64,000 nt of DNA from Hepsetus odoe (Eukaryota; Chordata; Actinopteri; Characiformes; Hepsetidae): positions 10,634,114 through 10,698,113 of the forward strand of contig CM029384.1 of the NCBI GenBank assembly GCA_017165825.1, given 5' to 3'. Under the pieces are notes generated by a model. That model had not been told where the DNA came from, did not search any database, and saw nothing but the letters and a program-made list of their open reading frames with translations. Of the stretch, positions 49,543-61,056 are shown one piece after another. The position numbers and the translations under genes were made by a program. How positions within the stretch are numbered: position 1 is the stretch's first letter; each line of letters opens with the position of its first letter.

Positions 49543-50059
49543 CTCCTCTCATAATCCCATAATGTTGAGATGGTAAAATAATGTTTAGGCTCATGTAGAC
49601 CTGAGAATAACTTTCAAACTCAGGTCTCGCTTTCAATCCAGTTCCTATACTTGAGCAGTTTCAGAGGATTTTTGTTTTTCTTTTGGTTGTTGCACACAGT
49701 GATCTATAAGTCTTCAAGCAGAAAAAACGAAGAAACAGAACTAATAGATTCAGATGATCGGAGCAGGTGATTAGTAAACTGGTGATGCTGAATGCTGAGT
49801 GGTTGGAGCCACCTTAATTATACACCTTGTATCTTTAGGCACTCCGTCCATTCATTTGTTTTCTCATTTTCGTTCTGTTAGTCTGCCAAGATCATACACG
49901 AATGGTGGTGTTTTACTGCGGCTCGTATAAGATAATAAATATGAGGCGTCAGTTTGCACTCCATGGCCTGAATGGCGATCATCTATGTCTGCTAAACCTT
50001 TTGGGTTTACCGCCCTGTTAACACCTCTGGAGAAGCCTTGTGCATTAGCGAGAGGCTCC

Positions 50060-50600
50060 AGACGGACCTAAAAGCACCCGAGATAATACGGCCTCCCTCG
50101 CGCTCCGGCGCCTTTTCCGGTGTGTGTCTCTCTGTGGACGTTAGTGTGTTTGTGTGAGTGTGAGGTTACTGGACGAAAGAGGACGCACCCCATATACTAC
50201 CTTTCTTTCGTTTCATTTATTTGCTGCGCAACCTTCCACTCCGTCACCGGGCTTTTCATCTGCTGCTGGCCGGTATTACTATCTCCGCTCGTCTCCTGGC
50301 AACCAGTCAGCATCCGTTTCCATGCACACACACATACTCATGCGCGTGCACACCACCTTTTCTATATTGACCGCGCGGCGTAGTCAGACAGTGACCCCAT
50401 CCACCTCGTCTGCGCTTCAAACCACGGTGTACTACTCATTACCACAGCAGCCAACGCAGCCATTCTTGCTGGGAACTCTCTCCATCACTGAACCTCATGA
50501 AGGAACCCGCGGTTTTCTGCAGATAGTCCGTGAGCAAGCGGTTTAAAATACACCCTGCACTTTCTATCAACCATGTCTGACGTGACATCATCCGCGCTCG
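50060..50600. other. CpG-richer unique segment, possible regulatory DNA
   Basis: GC- and CpG-rich compared with its surroundings (CTCGCGCTCCGGCGCC near 50097, CCGCGCGGCG near 50370) and with a CRE-like TGACGTGACATCA at 50578-50590. It may be an unmethylated promoter-like patch, but no exon or start site is evident. Confidence 0.2.
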
Positions 50601-50833
50601 GCAGCCCTCCCCTGATGTCATTTACATATCCCCACCCGCATGTGCAATTCAAGTCAACAATCTGTAGACTTTTTCTCCCAAATCGATCATGTCACGTGGC
50701 TGTAAAGTCCGTTTTTATCACACAATCCAAATTTAGTCCGTTTTTGGGCTTTTTCCGTGAAGCGAGCATGAGGTGTTTTACGAAAGCTTTTTTACACCAT
50801 AGGTCTTGCTTATATTGAGAAAACCACAGCTGC

Positions 50834-50985
50834 AGGTGAAGGTCCGGTTCGATTCACAGGTGGGACGGTCCAGGTCCTATCTTTGTGGAGTTTGCATGTT
50901 CTCTTCTGGGTTTCTTCTGGGTGCTCCAGTTTCCTCCCACCAAACAAAAAATGTACGTCAGGTGGATTGAAGATGCTGGGTACCT

Positions 50986-51047
<62 letters not shown>

Positions 51048-51199
51048 GGTGTGTTCATCCTGTGTGTCTGCTGCGATCTGGACTGGTGACCTGTCCACTT
51101 GGTGTTTCCACCACTTTGCCTTGCCAGGCTGGGATAGACTCCAGCACTCGAGCCTGCTCAGGGCAAGAAGGTAAGAAAATGAATAAAAAATGAATGAAA
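50834..51199 (+). mobile_element. fish retroposon (SINE/LINE tail) with internal (GT)n
   Basis: GGTTCGATTC (box B-like), TGTGGAGTTTGCATGTTCTC, GGGTGCTCCAGTTTCCTCCC, CTGGTGACCTGTCC and GGCTGGGATAGACTCCAGCA, ending in AATGAATGA repeats, are the classic fish retroposon landmarks. A (GT)n(GA)n microsatellite (50989-51047) sits inside. Confidence 0.8.
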
Positions 51200-51249
51200 A
51201 CCACAGACAATACTTGTTTCAAACATGATTAACGTTAGGCCCACATAGG

Positions 51250-51478
51250 ACAGCGGTGGTCTAGATGTTTGGCACTTAAGCACGTGATCTGAGGATTGCT
51301 GTTTTGGTTACCCTAAGGCACCCTTGAGCAAGGTACTGTGCCACTGTTCTCCGAGTGGTTGATACATGGCTGCTCACTGCTTCACTTTGAGGAAGGGTTT
51401 AAGTGTAAGAATATATTTTGTTGTGGTTCACTGTGAACTGTGGTGTATTCACTTTGACAAATAAACTATTTCACTTAC
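51250..51478 (+). mobile_element. tRNA-headed SINE, tail type A
   Basis: GGACAGCGGTGGTCTAGATG, CACCCTTGAGCAAGGTACTG, GCTGCTCACTGCTTCAC and TTGTGGTTCACTGTGAACTG follow the family order. Diverged head. Confidence 0.7.
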
Positions 51479-51548
51479 ATAATCCAGGGGTGTCGTAACT
51501 GTTCTCATTTGGCGATGTGGAAAGTTCAGGTGGGCTGAGGGGTGAAAA

Positions 51549-51810
51549 AGTGAAAGTGACGACCCTTGTCATTGCGAGGTCACAGCACAGCACACAGTGA
51601 ACACAACAAATCTGACCTCTGCATTTTACCCACACACACACACACACACACACGTGCAGCAGAGGGCAGCTTTTGAAAGCACCCGAGGAGCAGTGATAGG
51701 AGCCAATTTTTAACATCAAGGGTACCTCAGAGCAACCTACTGGTAGAAGTCGAAAACCCACAATCTTCCAATGCAGAACATTCCCTAACCACTAGAGCCA
51801 CCGTGTCCCG
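51549..51810 (-). mobile_element. tRNA-headed SINE, tail type A, with (AC)n
   Basis: Begins on the plus strand with GTGAAAGTGACGACCCTTGT then CATTGCGAGGTCACAGCACA, the complement of the tail-A end, and finishes with CCCTAACCACTAGAGCCACC, the complement of the head. Arranged tail-to-tail with the 51250 copy. Confidence 0.8.
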
Positions 51811-51877
51811 GTAAAAAACAATATGCAATCGCTTACGTGCCAAACCACTGACTAGTGAAACAAATTTCTCCTAACAG

Positions 51878-52180
51878 TGGCACCGTCCAATGGGGTGGAA
51901 GCAGTCCGTTCTTAATGTGTTGGAAGCAGGACAAATGGTCGTGCATGAGGATCTTAGCCACTCTGACAAGGGTCAGACTGTGATGACTACTAGGCTGAGT
52001 CAGGGAATCTCCAAAACAGCAGGTCTTGTGATTTTGGTATGCAGTAATTAGTACTTACCAAAGTGGGCCAAGGAAGGACAATAGGTGAAGCTATTAAAGA
52101 GTAATAAAGGGGTAATGGGCAACCAAGGCTCGCTGATGTGCAGGGGGAGCGAAGGCTAGCTCGTCTCCTGAAAAAGTTCA
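51878..52180 (+). mobile_element. Tc1/mariner-like transposase fragment (N-terminal HTH region)
   Basis: Translation from about 51918 gives VLEAGQMVVHEDLSHSDKGQ then SQGISKTAGLV and, after a stop, a PKW segment, recognisable as the N-terminal helix-turn-helix part of a common fish transposase. Stops and gaps show decay. It aligns with 5743-5925. Confidence 0.65.
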
Positions 52181-52467
52181 TGCTGAATATGACAGAAAGT
52201 GCATTACAGCTATAAACAAGGATGCATAACTACAGAGTAGTCTTTAAAATGGTATTGATATTAAAATGGTATTGATATAAAAATTCATGCCATATTTTGG
52301 AATTTAGTTTGGATTGACAGTAATATTAAACCAAAATCACAATGCTATTAACCAGCATTATAATTTACTATAATTTTACAAATTCCAAATCTGTTTTTAT
52401 CCTGTTTTTGTGTGTATTCTATAATGAAACTAAAATTCGGGGATCACACCCTGAACCATTGATTTAA

Positions 52468-52770
52468 TTTTGCATTCTGATTGACCGTACCCCCCTGCTA
52501 TCTGATCTGGGGGTTTTAATTGGGGCCTAATTGGTTGATAAACCCTCCTATTTGATCCACATGTTAAATTCTACGCTCTAATTTGTTGATGAACCCTGCT
52601 ATCTGATTCACATGTTGAGTTCTGTGCTCTGATTGGCTGTAAAACACTGCTTTGTGATGTGCTACTTTATTTCTACCCTCTGATTTGCTGTTCATCATTA
52701 CCATTAGATCAGATAGTTAACTTCTGTGTTCTCATTGGTTGAACCCTTTCATTTCGTTTAGTACTGGGGG
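52468..52770. repeat. degenerate 51-bp tandem repeat, about six units
   Basis: Units start near 52468, 52520, 52569, 52620, 52671 and 52722, with spacings 52, 49, 51, 51 and 51. Consensus features per unit are TTCTGTGCTCTGATTGGTTG, then AACCCTGCTATCTGAT and CACATGTTGAG. Homology fades at both edges. Confidence 0.85.
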
Positions 52771-53684
52771 AGTCCTGCACACCGATTTGCTAATCGGATC
52801 ATGCCATATCCTCTTTTTTTGTGATCTCTTCATATTATTATGATAGAGAGAATCATTATATTTATTCATTAATAAGGCCTTTGCAAAAACATTCTGCTCT
52901 CAGCTTTGCCTTATGTGTATAAAAGGCAAAGCTTAAAGAAGCTCTTTGATTGTTTGTGTTTACATATACACCTACTACACTATTTAGCAGACTTACCCTG
53001 ACAGCAAAGCAGTTGTTCTCTGCCAAGGTCATTGTGCGGAGATGGTGAAAGCTCAAACCAGCCGCTTATGAGTCACTCTGCTGCCAGAGCCTCTCAATTA
53101 ACTTGAGCAGAGAGGTTTGTGGCAGGAATGGTCAAATATAGTTAGAAGTGCTGCGACCACGCATTGTTCCTCTAATGATGACATATATAGAGGCAAAATT
53201 CTAAGGGTTAGGCATAGATTTAAAAATATGTAAATATGGACAAACACAACTGCAGCAGTCAGATGCTATTACATACAGGATTTGTCTGCCTTTTCTAGAC
53301 GAAAACATCCATCATATCTCAGATACCCACTGACAATGTAGACTCGGGGATGGGCTTGGGTGAAAGCTAGAAAATTGTCTCTCCTACCTCCTCATTTCAT
53401 TCAACGGCACAACCAGAGACCCACACCCACTACACACACACTAGCAGACACCCCCTGTCCCGGGTGCCTCACATTGCAGTCAGACCTTCTGGCAGTCCCT
53501 CCAATTGCATCTCTTCTTTTTATCTCAGTATCTCAATCCCTAAATCACTAAACTCCCTACCCCAAACTAGCAGCACTGCCAGGACCACCCCCCTCACTCG
53601 CAAACACACAGCTCTTACTCTGACATTCTCTCTGATGAGAGAATTCTAACCTGTGAGACAGCCTTTGGAGGTGGTTCTCCTCCT

Positions 53685-53739
53685 TAACTCTCTCTCTCTG
53701 CTACTCTCTCTCTCTCTCTCTCTCTACTCTCTCTCTCTC

Positions 53740-53783
<44 letters not shown>

Positions 53784-54182
53784 CCTCTCTTCCCCATGTC
53801 ATTTACAATTTATCATCCCCTTCTGTTGTCTCTGTTCTTTCCCTTTCTCTCATTCTTTTTAATCCTTCCCCCCCCCCCTCTTCTCCATGTCGTTTATTCT
53901 TTCTCATCCCCTTCTCCCATTTTTCTCCTTTTCCTTTTTTTCTCATTCCTTCCCCCATCCTCTCTCTGTCTGTCTGTCTTTCTCTCTCTCTGTCTTTCTC
54001 TCTCTCTGTCTCCCTCTCTCTATCTCTTTCGGCTGACAGCAGTGGGCCCCGTCAGTGACTCCCCTCCTCCTCTTGCAATCATAACCCCACTCTCTCTTCC
54101 TCTCTCGCTCTCTTGGCTGATAGAGGTGGCCCCCGTCAGTGACTCCCCTCCACATCTCCCCATCATAACCACATGCTTTCTG

Positions 54183-54216
<34 letters not shown>

Positions 54217-54230
54217 TCCCCTTCATCACT
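53685..54230. repeat. long pyrimidine-rich tract with internal duplications
   Basis: Nearly continuous C/T on the plus strand with (CT)n blocks at 53685-53780 and 53960-54030. Two duplicated unique modules lie in it: around 53794 and 53885 (CCATGTC...TCATCCCCTTCT) and around 54031 and 54115 (GGCTGA...CCCCGTCAGTGACTCCCC). Confidence 0.9.
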
Positions 54231-54405
54231 GTGTGTGCGCATTCTACGTCACATACACACACAAGTGTGGACGCTGGGTTGCGGACTGCTAGTGAGGCTT
54301 CACCAAGCAGAGGCAGCCCCCCTTAAGCTAATTCCATTATACATTCCGTCTGGAAGTAAAGAGGGCTGCCTTCTAATTGCTTTCTTATCCCCCTGAGCCC
54401 AACCA

Positions 54406-54421
54406 CCCCCCCCCCCCCCCC
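54406..54421. repeat. poly-C run (16 C)
   Basis: Sixteen consecutive C. Length is likely uncertain in any assembly. Confidence 0.9.
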
Positions 54422-54576
54422 ACCTCACCAACCCCGTCTCTCTCTACTTCTGTCTATCCCTCTCTCTCGCTCCTTCTCTCTCCCCCACCTCACCTCTCTT
54501 CTCACTCTCACCCCTCCTCACAACAGCACCCCCCAACCCCATCCGACACACCCCCCTCCCCCCACCCCGCAGTGAA

Positions 54577-54769
54577 CATGGCAGCAACGGCAAGAAGGAA
54601 AGCAAGAGAGAGATAGAGAGAGACACAGACAGCGAGAGAGAGAGAAAGAGAGAGACAGGGAGAGAGAGACCAAGAGAGGAGGCTGCCGTTTGACAGGGAA
54701 TAGCTGCTGCCATTTTTCGGCTTGCAGGAGACTGCAGGAACCAGGATTTGGGCAGAGCGCTACAGGCAG
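54577..54769 (+). other. possible untranslated first exon (tentative)
   Basis: GC- and purine-rich sequence with GTGAACATGGCAGCAACGG (a Kozak-like ATG opening a short frame that stops at 54614-54616), ending CAGGCAG before GTAAGGCAG, a good donor. It could be a 5' UTR exon of a gene beyond the window. Nothing downstream in the window confirms it. Confidence 0.2.
54600..54680. repeat. (GA)-rich purine tract
   Basis: AGAGAGAG-type repeats with GACA interruptions, following the pyrimidine tract on the same strand. Confidence 0.9.
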
Positions 54770-55714
54770 GTAAGGCAGGTTTGCTTCACCTTTTGGATGT
54801 GCTGACAGGTTCAACCTGGAGAACGGTGAGGGAAAACAGGGGGCTGCTGGCAGCACTCCTCTCCGGGGCCCGCTCCAGTCCGAACAGCGATCAGGGGGGC
54901 GTGTTGGATAACAGGGCAATGTGCTTCGCTGCTGAGCACGCTTAGGCATGAAGGCTGATCCAGGATCAGCCTCTCCTTCACACAGCCTGTCTTTAACATA
55001 TTAAATGCTCTATTGCTCACCTCTGATATCAGCAGTAATGAGACTTTTTCTTCTCTTCGTCTTGTTAGTGCTCTTTCTATCAGGTTTGCATGTGACTGTG
55101 CTCAGGGTTGAAGACTGATCCAAGATCAGCACTAACATAATATTGCATGCTCTGTTTACATGCACCATGCACCTGTTCTTATGTTAGTAGCAAAAAGGAA
55201 CTTTGTATCTTTTACATGAAGATGTTTCTGTGCATGGAGGCTGTCTTTTTGTCCTTTAGGGAATGTTTATTACTGTTTGGACACACACCATGTGCTTGAT
55301 TTCCTCTCAGCAAGTTGTGATGCGTCCTCTCTGAACAGAAATGAGAAGAATGTGATTGGAGCTATATTTGGAGGACTTTCTGGAGCGTAGCACATTATTC
55401 CAAGCAGCCAAGCATGAGGCTGACCATGTAACTTTGCTTTCGTCCTAGGCTTATTGTGGACTCCTGTTTACGTGGACAGCTGTGTAACCTGTGGGCTGTG
55501 AGAGCGGCTCATATTACTGTAGCATGGATATAAAGCAAGACTGGCATATGCATGGGTGATGTTACAAACAAATCTAATGGTCATAGTTTTTACTACTTTA
55601 TCCTTGGTGTTTGGTGCACTGAGACTGCAGTGTCACAGCTGGGTGATGCTCTGGACAGACTTTCGCTCTGCAAGAATGCATTTAGAGGCAGTTGGGGGAG
55701 TGTGCATGTCTGTC

Positions 55715-55788
55715 TGTGTGTGTGTGTGTGTGTGTGCGTATGTGTGTGTCTGAAGAGATACAGAGGGAGAGAGAGAGAGAGAGAGAGA
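55715..55788. repeat. compound (TG)n...(GA)n microsatellite
   Basis: TG run 55715-55749 and GA run 55767-55788, continued by imperfect GA to about 55877. Confidence 0.95.
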
Positions 55789-55879
55789 TAGACAGAGGTG
55801 GGAGAACAGAGAGGTGTGAGGCAGAAGAGGCGGGGGAGTGGGAGAGAGAGAGGAAGAGAGAGAGAGATAGAGAGAAACT

Positions 55880-58550
55880 GAATCAATGCATGAGTGAATT
55901 AGAGAGCCAGTGGAAAGACTTGATCCCCAGCATCAGCAGCAACACACTGAGTATGTCAACCTAAAAAATGAAGAAAAATAGCCCCGCTACTTTCAAAAAT
56001 TCTGTTAAAATGAATGCAAAATAAATCTGATTGAGATTAAGAACCTTAAATATCCATTTCTCACAGTGTTTATTAATGTATCATTACTTAAAAACATCAC
56101 AGTGCTAGACTAACAATACACAACCATGGAGGATGGGCTTGATATTAGTTGCATTTACACTCTTTGAACACCAAACCCACCAGTTTGTTCAATGTAATTG
56201 GTCACTCACTTATTATTATGTTGTACAATGACATTGAAAGTTATAATTTTTCTTCATTTAATTTTGAATGAAAAATTATGAGCATATTTTGAACGAAATA
56301 GAAAATCCAGTTTTGAATATCGAATTGTGAGCCTGGCATATCGTTGCATCCCTGTGAGTAATTCAGAGCAACTAATTGATAATAAGCCTCAGGATTAATC
56401 AATTAATGATAAGCTTGCATTTTAATGGGTTAATGCGACCTTCGTTCACAAACCCAGATGCGGACTATGGAGGACCACCCATGCTCCCAAACCCCCAAAG
56501 CGCTTATCCAACGTTTAGACATGGCGCTGCTGTCAGCCCGTATTTCACATGTCCGTGGCGGTGGTGGGAATGAGGGCTGATGCAACAGCCTGAAACCCAG
56601 GCCCTCTGCCACTGAGCTGAGGGTCAGTGTGGGGCAGAGAGAGAGAGAGAGTGATAGAACGGATGGAGGGTAGTTTAGAGGGCGTTCTAGAACAAGGGGA
56701 ATAGAGAGGCGAGATTAGTGAAAAAAGCAAGGTGAGAGGAATGGATGGAGAGTGATAATAAAACATGACAGCATAGAAGGCGAGAGAGACTGCTCTCTTC
56801 TGTGTCTGCTTGCCACGTCTCTACACAGATCCATAAGGTCAGGACAGGGCAGAGCAGGGAGGGAGGAGGAAGGGGGGGGTGATTTCTGTCCAGATGCTGC
56901 TCCCCTTGCACCACTGGGCTCAGAAACCCTGCTGGGTAACCCATAGATGAAGGAAGGGAAGAAAACAACCACGCTAGCATTTCTGAGACGTAGAGCAGAC
57001 AGGTAGTCTACATCAGAGAGCTTTTTCAAATAATTTGGTGGCGTTCCCTGCATCTCCAGCAGGCATAACACGCCGACTTCTTCTGTTCTTTCACACCACT
57101 ACATAAATTAGTATATTTTAATGTTACCACTGATGTGAAATTTTGACAAAAGAGAAAGAAAATTTATAGTGAGCCTATCATCATTCGGATGCTGATGATG
57201 TACAATGATGTACTTGCACTAATTTTATGCACCGGTTTAGAATTCACTCTTTTTCAATCCAAAACAAAACCTTAATATGATCTACAAACACAAACTCTAC
57301 TAAGTGAGTGAGTTAGTGAGTTGCAAGACAGGTTCATGTGGTGCTTAGACACACACACAAAAAAAGAAACAAAACAAAAAACTGTTGGGCTCCCCAATGA
57401 GCTTTTAATGAAGCTTTTTAGAAAACCATTATCTGATGTGAACATTGAAACATTTTTATAGATACAAAGAATCTTCACAACTAAAGTTTCTTCACAACCA
57501 AGCTAAAGGTTCTAGGAAGAATCCTGAAAACATTCTTCAATATGAGAAGCTGCATCAAAGATCTGTTTGTCACTCCTTTTTTTTAAAGGATGTACTTCAT
57601 CCCTGATGGTCGGGGGCAGTAACCGCAAACACTGATGCTTGTAGAATCACTAGTTTCACTAATGCTCTGCCGCTCCGTCACTTTCAGCTGATCTGCATAG
57701 AGGCCAAGCTGGCTGCTAATGGCACAAAATTCTGGAGCACAAAACCTCAACATATGTGGCTATTTCCAGCTCGGAGAAGGGCAAGGAAAGATCAGGCACT
57801 GATCTGGGAACAGATTAGCCGCTGTGTGAACTCAACCTGCTGCGTACGTGCTGCGAATCTTAACCTGATCCAGAAGCAGAATTCATAAACAGGCAAAATC
57901 AGCCCAATCCAGGATGCACATCTGATTGCAGGATGTTGACGATGGAGCTTAGAGGAGAACACAGACTGACTCGCAACATAGGAAGGACAAGACAAGCTGG
58001 AAATCATTAGACTGCGGATGAAGGAGAGCGATATGAGCATTTCTGCTCAGCAATCTTAGAGCCAGACTCCTCCAAACCCCCTCAAAGTCTGCGATTAGTC
58101 TCCGTCTGGGGGCCGTTGGCAAGCTCTTGTTTTGAAGGTGACACATGTCTTTGGTTTGGGCCATCAGTTGTAGAGTTAATAATAGAAAACAGAGCATCAC
58201 CCTACTCCGATTGGCTGATATTGGTGAAAAGTAAATGTAGAGGCAGATTAGTGGGGTTCATATTGTTGCACTCTTTTCCTATTTAGCCCTGGGCTGGTAA
58301 GCTGTGTTTTTATACATATGTGATGTTCCTGATAATCAGTTTGTTTGTTTGAGTGACTTTCTTTATCACGTTGTCACTGTCATAGAAAATCCTCATAAAT
58401 GTTTTTTTTTCATAATTTGAAATCCACCTACATTTTTACATTTCTACATTTTTACACAATTGAATGAATTAATACAAATGGTTCAAAATGGCCACATTAA
58501 TATTTTTGTTTCTCCTGTACAATCATAATTTATAATTTTTTCAACAACAA
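55880..58550. other. intergenic, no gene recognised
   Basis: Unique AT-rich sequence with minor GA-rich patches near 56635-56880. Open frames here are short and unlike known proteins. Confidence 0.5.
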
Positions 58551-58551
58551 A

Positions 58552-58900
58552 TTAAGATAAGAGATAAGACCTTTATTAATCCTTCTGAGAAACATTGCTG
58601 TGCTTTTACAGAGCTCAGAGTAATAAGCATATGAATAGAATGAAAACCAAATTGCAATTTGGGATTTTGTATTTGGCATTGATGCTGCATGTTTGTGCGA
58701 TTTCTCTTTTAGTTCTGTATGTAACTGCATCTTTTCTGCTGCCACGTTTTGATGTGTGTGTGTCTCTGTGCGTCAGAGAGTTTGCGGTGTATGTGCATGG
58801 ACATTTAGCATGCCGGTGCGCACCGTCAGTGGCAGCACACAGCACAGTGAAATCACTTGGATGTCATCCAGCTCTGTGGAAGGTCATCGGCAGCGTCTCC
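58552..58900. mobile_element. possible retroposon remnant (weak)
   Basis: AAGATAAGAGATAAGACCTT followed by TATTAATCC resembles the short-repeat 3' end of a fish retroelement. The downstream GTGTATGTGCATGGACATTT region may belong to it. Family not identified. Confidence 0.3.
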
Positions 58901-59006
58901 AAATAGATCCAGCCTTCATTTCCTCTCTGTAGCCCTGCTGTATTTACCGGCTCAGTGGCCCAGAACACCAGCGCCCGCTCCTGCCCTCTGCAACACTGCA
59001 CCACAC

Positions 59007-59020
<14 letters not shown>

Positions 59021-59048
<28 letters not shown>
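59021..59048. repeat. (CA)n microsatellite
   Basis: About 14 CA units after a (CT)n run. Confidence 0.95.
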
Positions 59049-59049
<1 letters not shown>

Positions 59050-59289
59050 CAACATGCCTCCACTGCCTCCTGAAAAACACCCCCAAACCTCTTTCCTCCA
59101 TTTTACAACAGCTGAAGTGCTGTCGTTTTACTCATCATATCTGTACCCAAGCTATAGCTAAAGTTGTAGCTTTAAGATGTTTTCTGCCTCTGTGAGCAGT
59201 ATATGCATAGATGTGGACAACGCAGCCATTATCTGCACTATAACCTGTTCTGTCTGCAATTGTTTAGTTCTTAGTCCTGGTTCTGTTCT

Positions 59290-59425
59290 ATGTCATGTTC
59301 TGTGTTGTCTCAAATGTAGCACCATGGACCTTGAGCAACGTTGTTTCATTTCACTGTGCACTGTGTATATGGTTCAAATGACAATCTAGCCTACTTGACT
59401 TGACTTGACTTGACTTGACTTGACA
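59290..59425 (+). mobile_element. retroposon 3' end with (ACTTG)n tail
   Basis: GTTTCATTTCACTGTGCACT, ATGGTTCAAATGACAATCTA, then at least six ACTTG units (59393-59424). This is the familiar 3' end of a fish non-LTR element; the 5' part is not visible. Confidence 0.6.
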
Positions 59426-59776
59426 TATGGGCAACTTACCAAAATATGACAAGATATGTCTTTCCCTAACTAACCCAAATTAGATAAGAAATGTTTGTAA
59501 TAGGACTTCTATTCCAACTTTGGGCTTTTTCAATCCATTCTTTCTCTGCTACAGTGCAGACTTTTCCTCGAGCTGCAAAACAAGAGTTCAGTCCCAGCAA
59601 GAGTTCCTGCATCCCAGGTTTTGTATTGGATTCTGTACTGATGTTTAAGTTTGCCCACATCTATTTTCACTATCTAGACCATCTGCCTGGAAAGTTTATG
59701 CAAAAAAATGTAGTAAAAATGCTTTTGCCAGTCCGATCTGAGCACCTGCAGTTGACAGTGGAGAATTAGGCTAAGG

Positions 59777-60024
59777 GGGGGCAGTGGTGGCCTAGTGGTT
59801 GGGGCGTCGGCCACATGATCGGAGGATCGGGGGTTCGAACCCCTTCCCAATAGGTTGCCCTGAGGTACCCTTGAGCAAGGTGCCGTCCCCGTCCCGCTCC
59901 TCCCTGCGATGGGCTGGCGACCTGTCCAGGGTGCGTCCCCCGTCCTCGCCCTGTGTGCGCTGGCTTGGACACCAGCACTCCCCCGCGACCCCGTCTGGGA
60001 CAAGCGGCAGATAATGGATGGATG
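59777..60024 (+). mobile_element. young tRNA-headed SINE, tail type B, with perfect 14-bp TSD
   Basis: Intact head (GGCAGTGGTGGCCTAGTGGT, box B GGGTTCGAACCCC), CTTGAGCAAGGTGCCGTCCC, then GATGGGCTGGCGACCTGTCC, AGGGTGCGTCCC and the end GGATGGATG. GAATTAGGCTAAGG flanks both sides (59763-59776 and 60025-60038), so this is a clean, recent insertion. Confidence 0.95.
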
Positions 60025-60038
60025 GAATTAGGCTAAGG

Positions 60039-60943
60039 CAGCAACCTTTAATTAACTTAGTATAGCTAGTCTTAACTTATTGTTTTGGTAAAATGCTAAA
60101 AATAACTACAAATATTGTACAATATTAGTAAAAGCTGTTCTGCTCCATAGACTATGTTATTGTTACATGCAACTGTGTAGGTACACATCTAATGTGCCTC
60201 CACAGATTTCAGGTGCAGCGCAACAGACTTTCACCATCACTATGAGTGTTGTGCTTCCATTGGAGCAGCTTAAGCATTCGACTGCTGCACATTAAACAAT
60301 TAGAAGCAAATCCTTAACACTGCACTTCAAGCCACTGAAAGACATGACTGACTCAGAGTGTAGTGGACCCTAATCCTTGTCTGGAAGCTTGCCTGCATAT
60401 TTTGGAGTTTTCCCAGCCTTTACACACCTTTTTTAAACGGGGGACTTAGCTAAAACATGCAGGACTGGGTTTGGAAGCACTGCTTAAATGAATATTGGGT
60501 GCCCAATTCTTTTAAAAGCAGGGAATGCTTTACTGGATTGCAGATTGTGAGTGGAACAGTGCTTAAAATTCTCTGGTTAGACTGTCGTAGCAAACCATAG
60601 ACCTGCATACATCTACGTGATTTATTTGTGCCCCATTTCTGCCTGAAGAGCTCTGTCCTATATGATCCATATCACCTTCCCTAAGAGGATGTGCAGCAGC
60701 AAAGACCCATTTAGCGTCTAACCTGCAGGTTTGTCCAGCCTGCACTGTTTTTGAAAGTTAGGGGAGTAAATCTCTGCCTTCAAAGCAATTCATTGCAATT
60801 CTTTTACATAATGCAACATAATGCATTGATGCATTTCTACACCCCTTGTTAGGGGGTCAAAAAAATCCTGCATTTATCTGAGAGGGGAGGACATGTGAGG
60901 TGGCTTAGGGCAGAGAATTGAGGATAAATGTGTGTGGCAAGGA

Positions 60944-60998
<55 letters not shown>

Positions 60999-61011
60999 CT
61001 CTCTCTCTCTC

Positions 61012-61056
<45 letters not shown>

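Noticed and set aside
53796..54326. 176-codon open frame
   Set aside because: It lies entirely in the pyrimidine-rich tract; Ser/Leu/Pro low-complexity translation from CT repeats.
54518..54949. 143-codon minus-strand open frame
   Set aside because: Largely translation of the GA-rich tract's complement (SLSLSL). No domain, no splice support.
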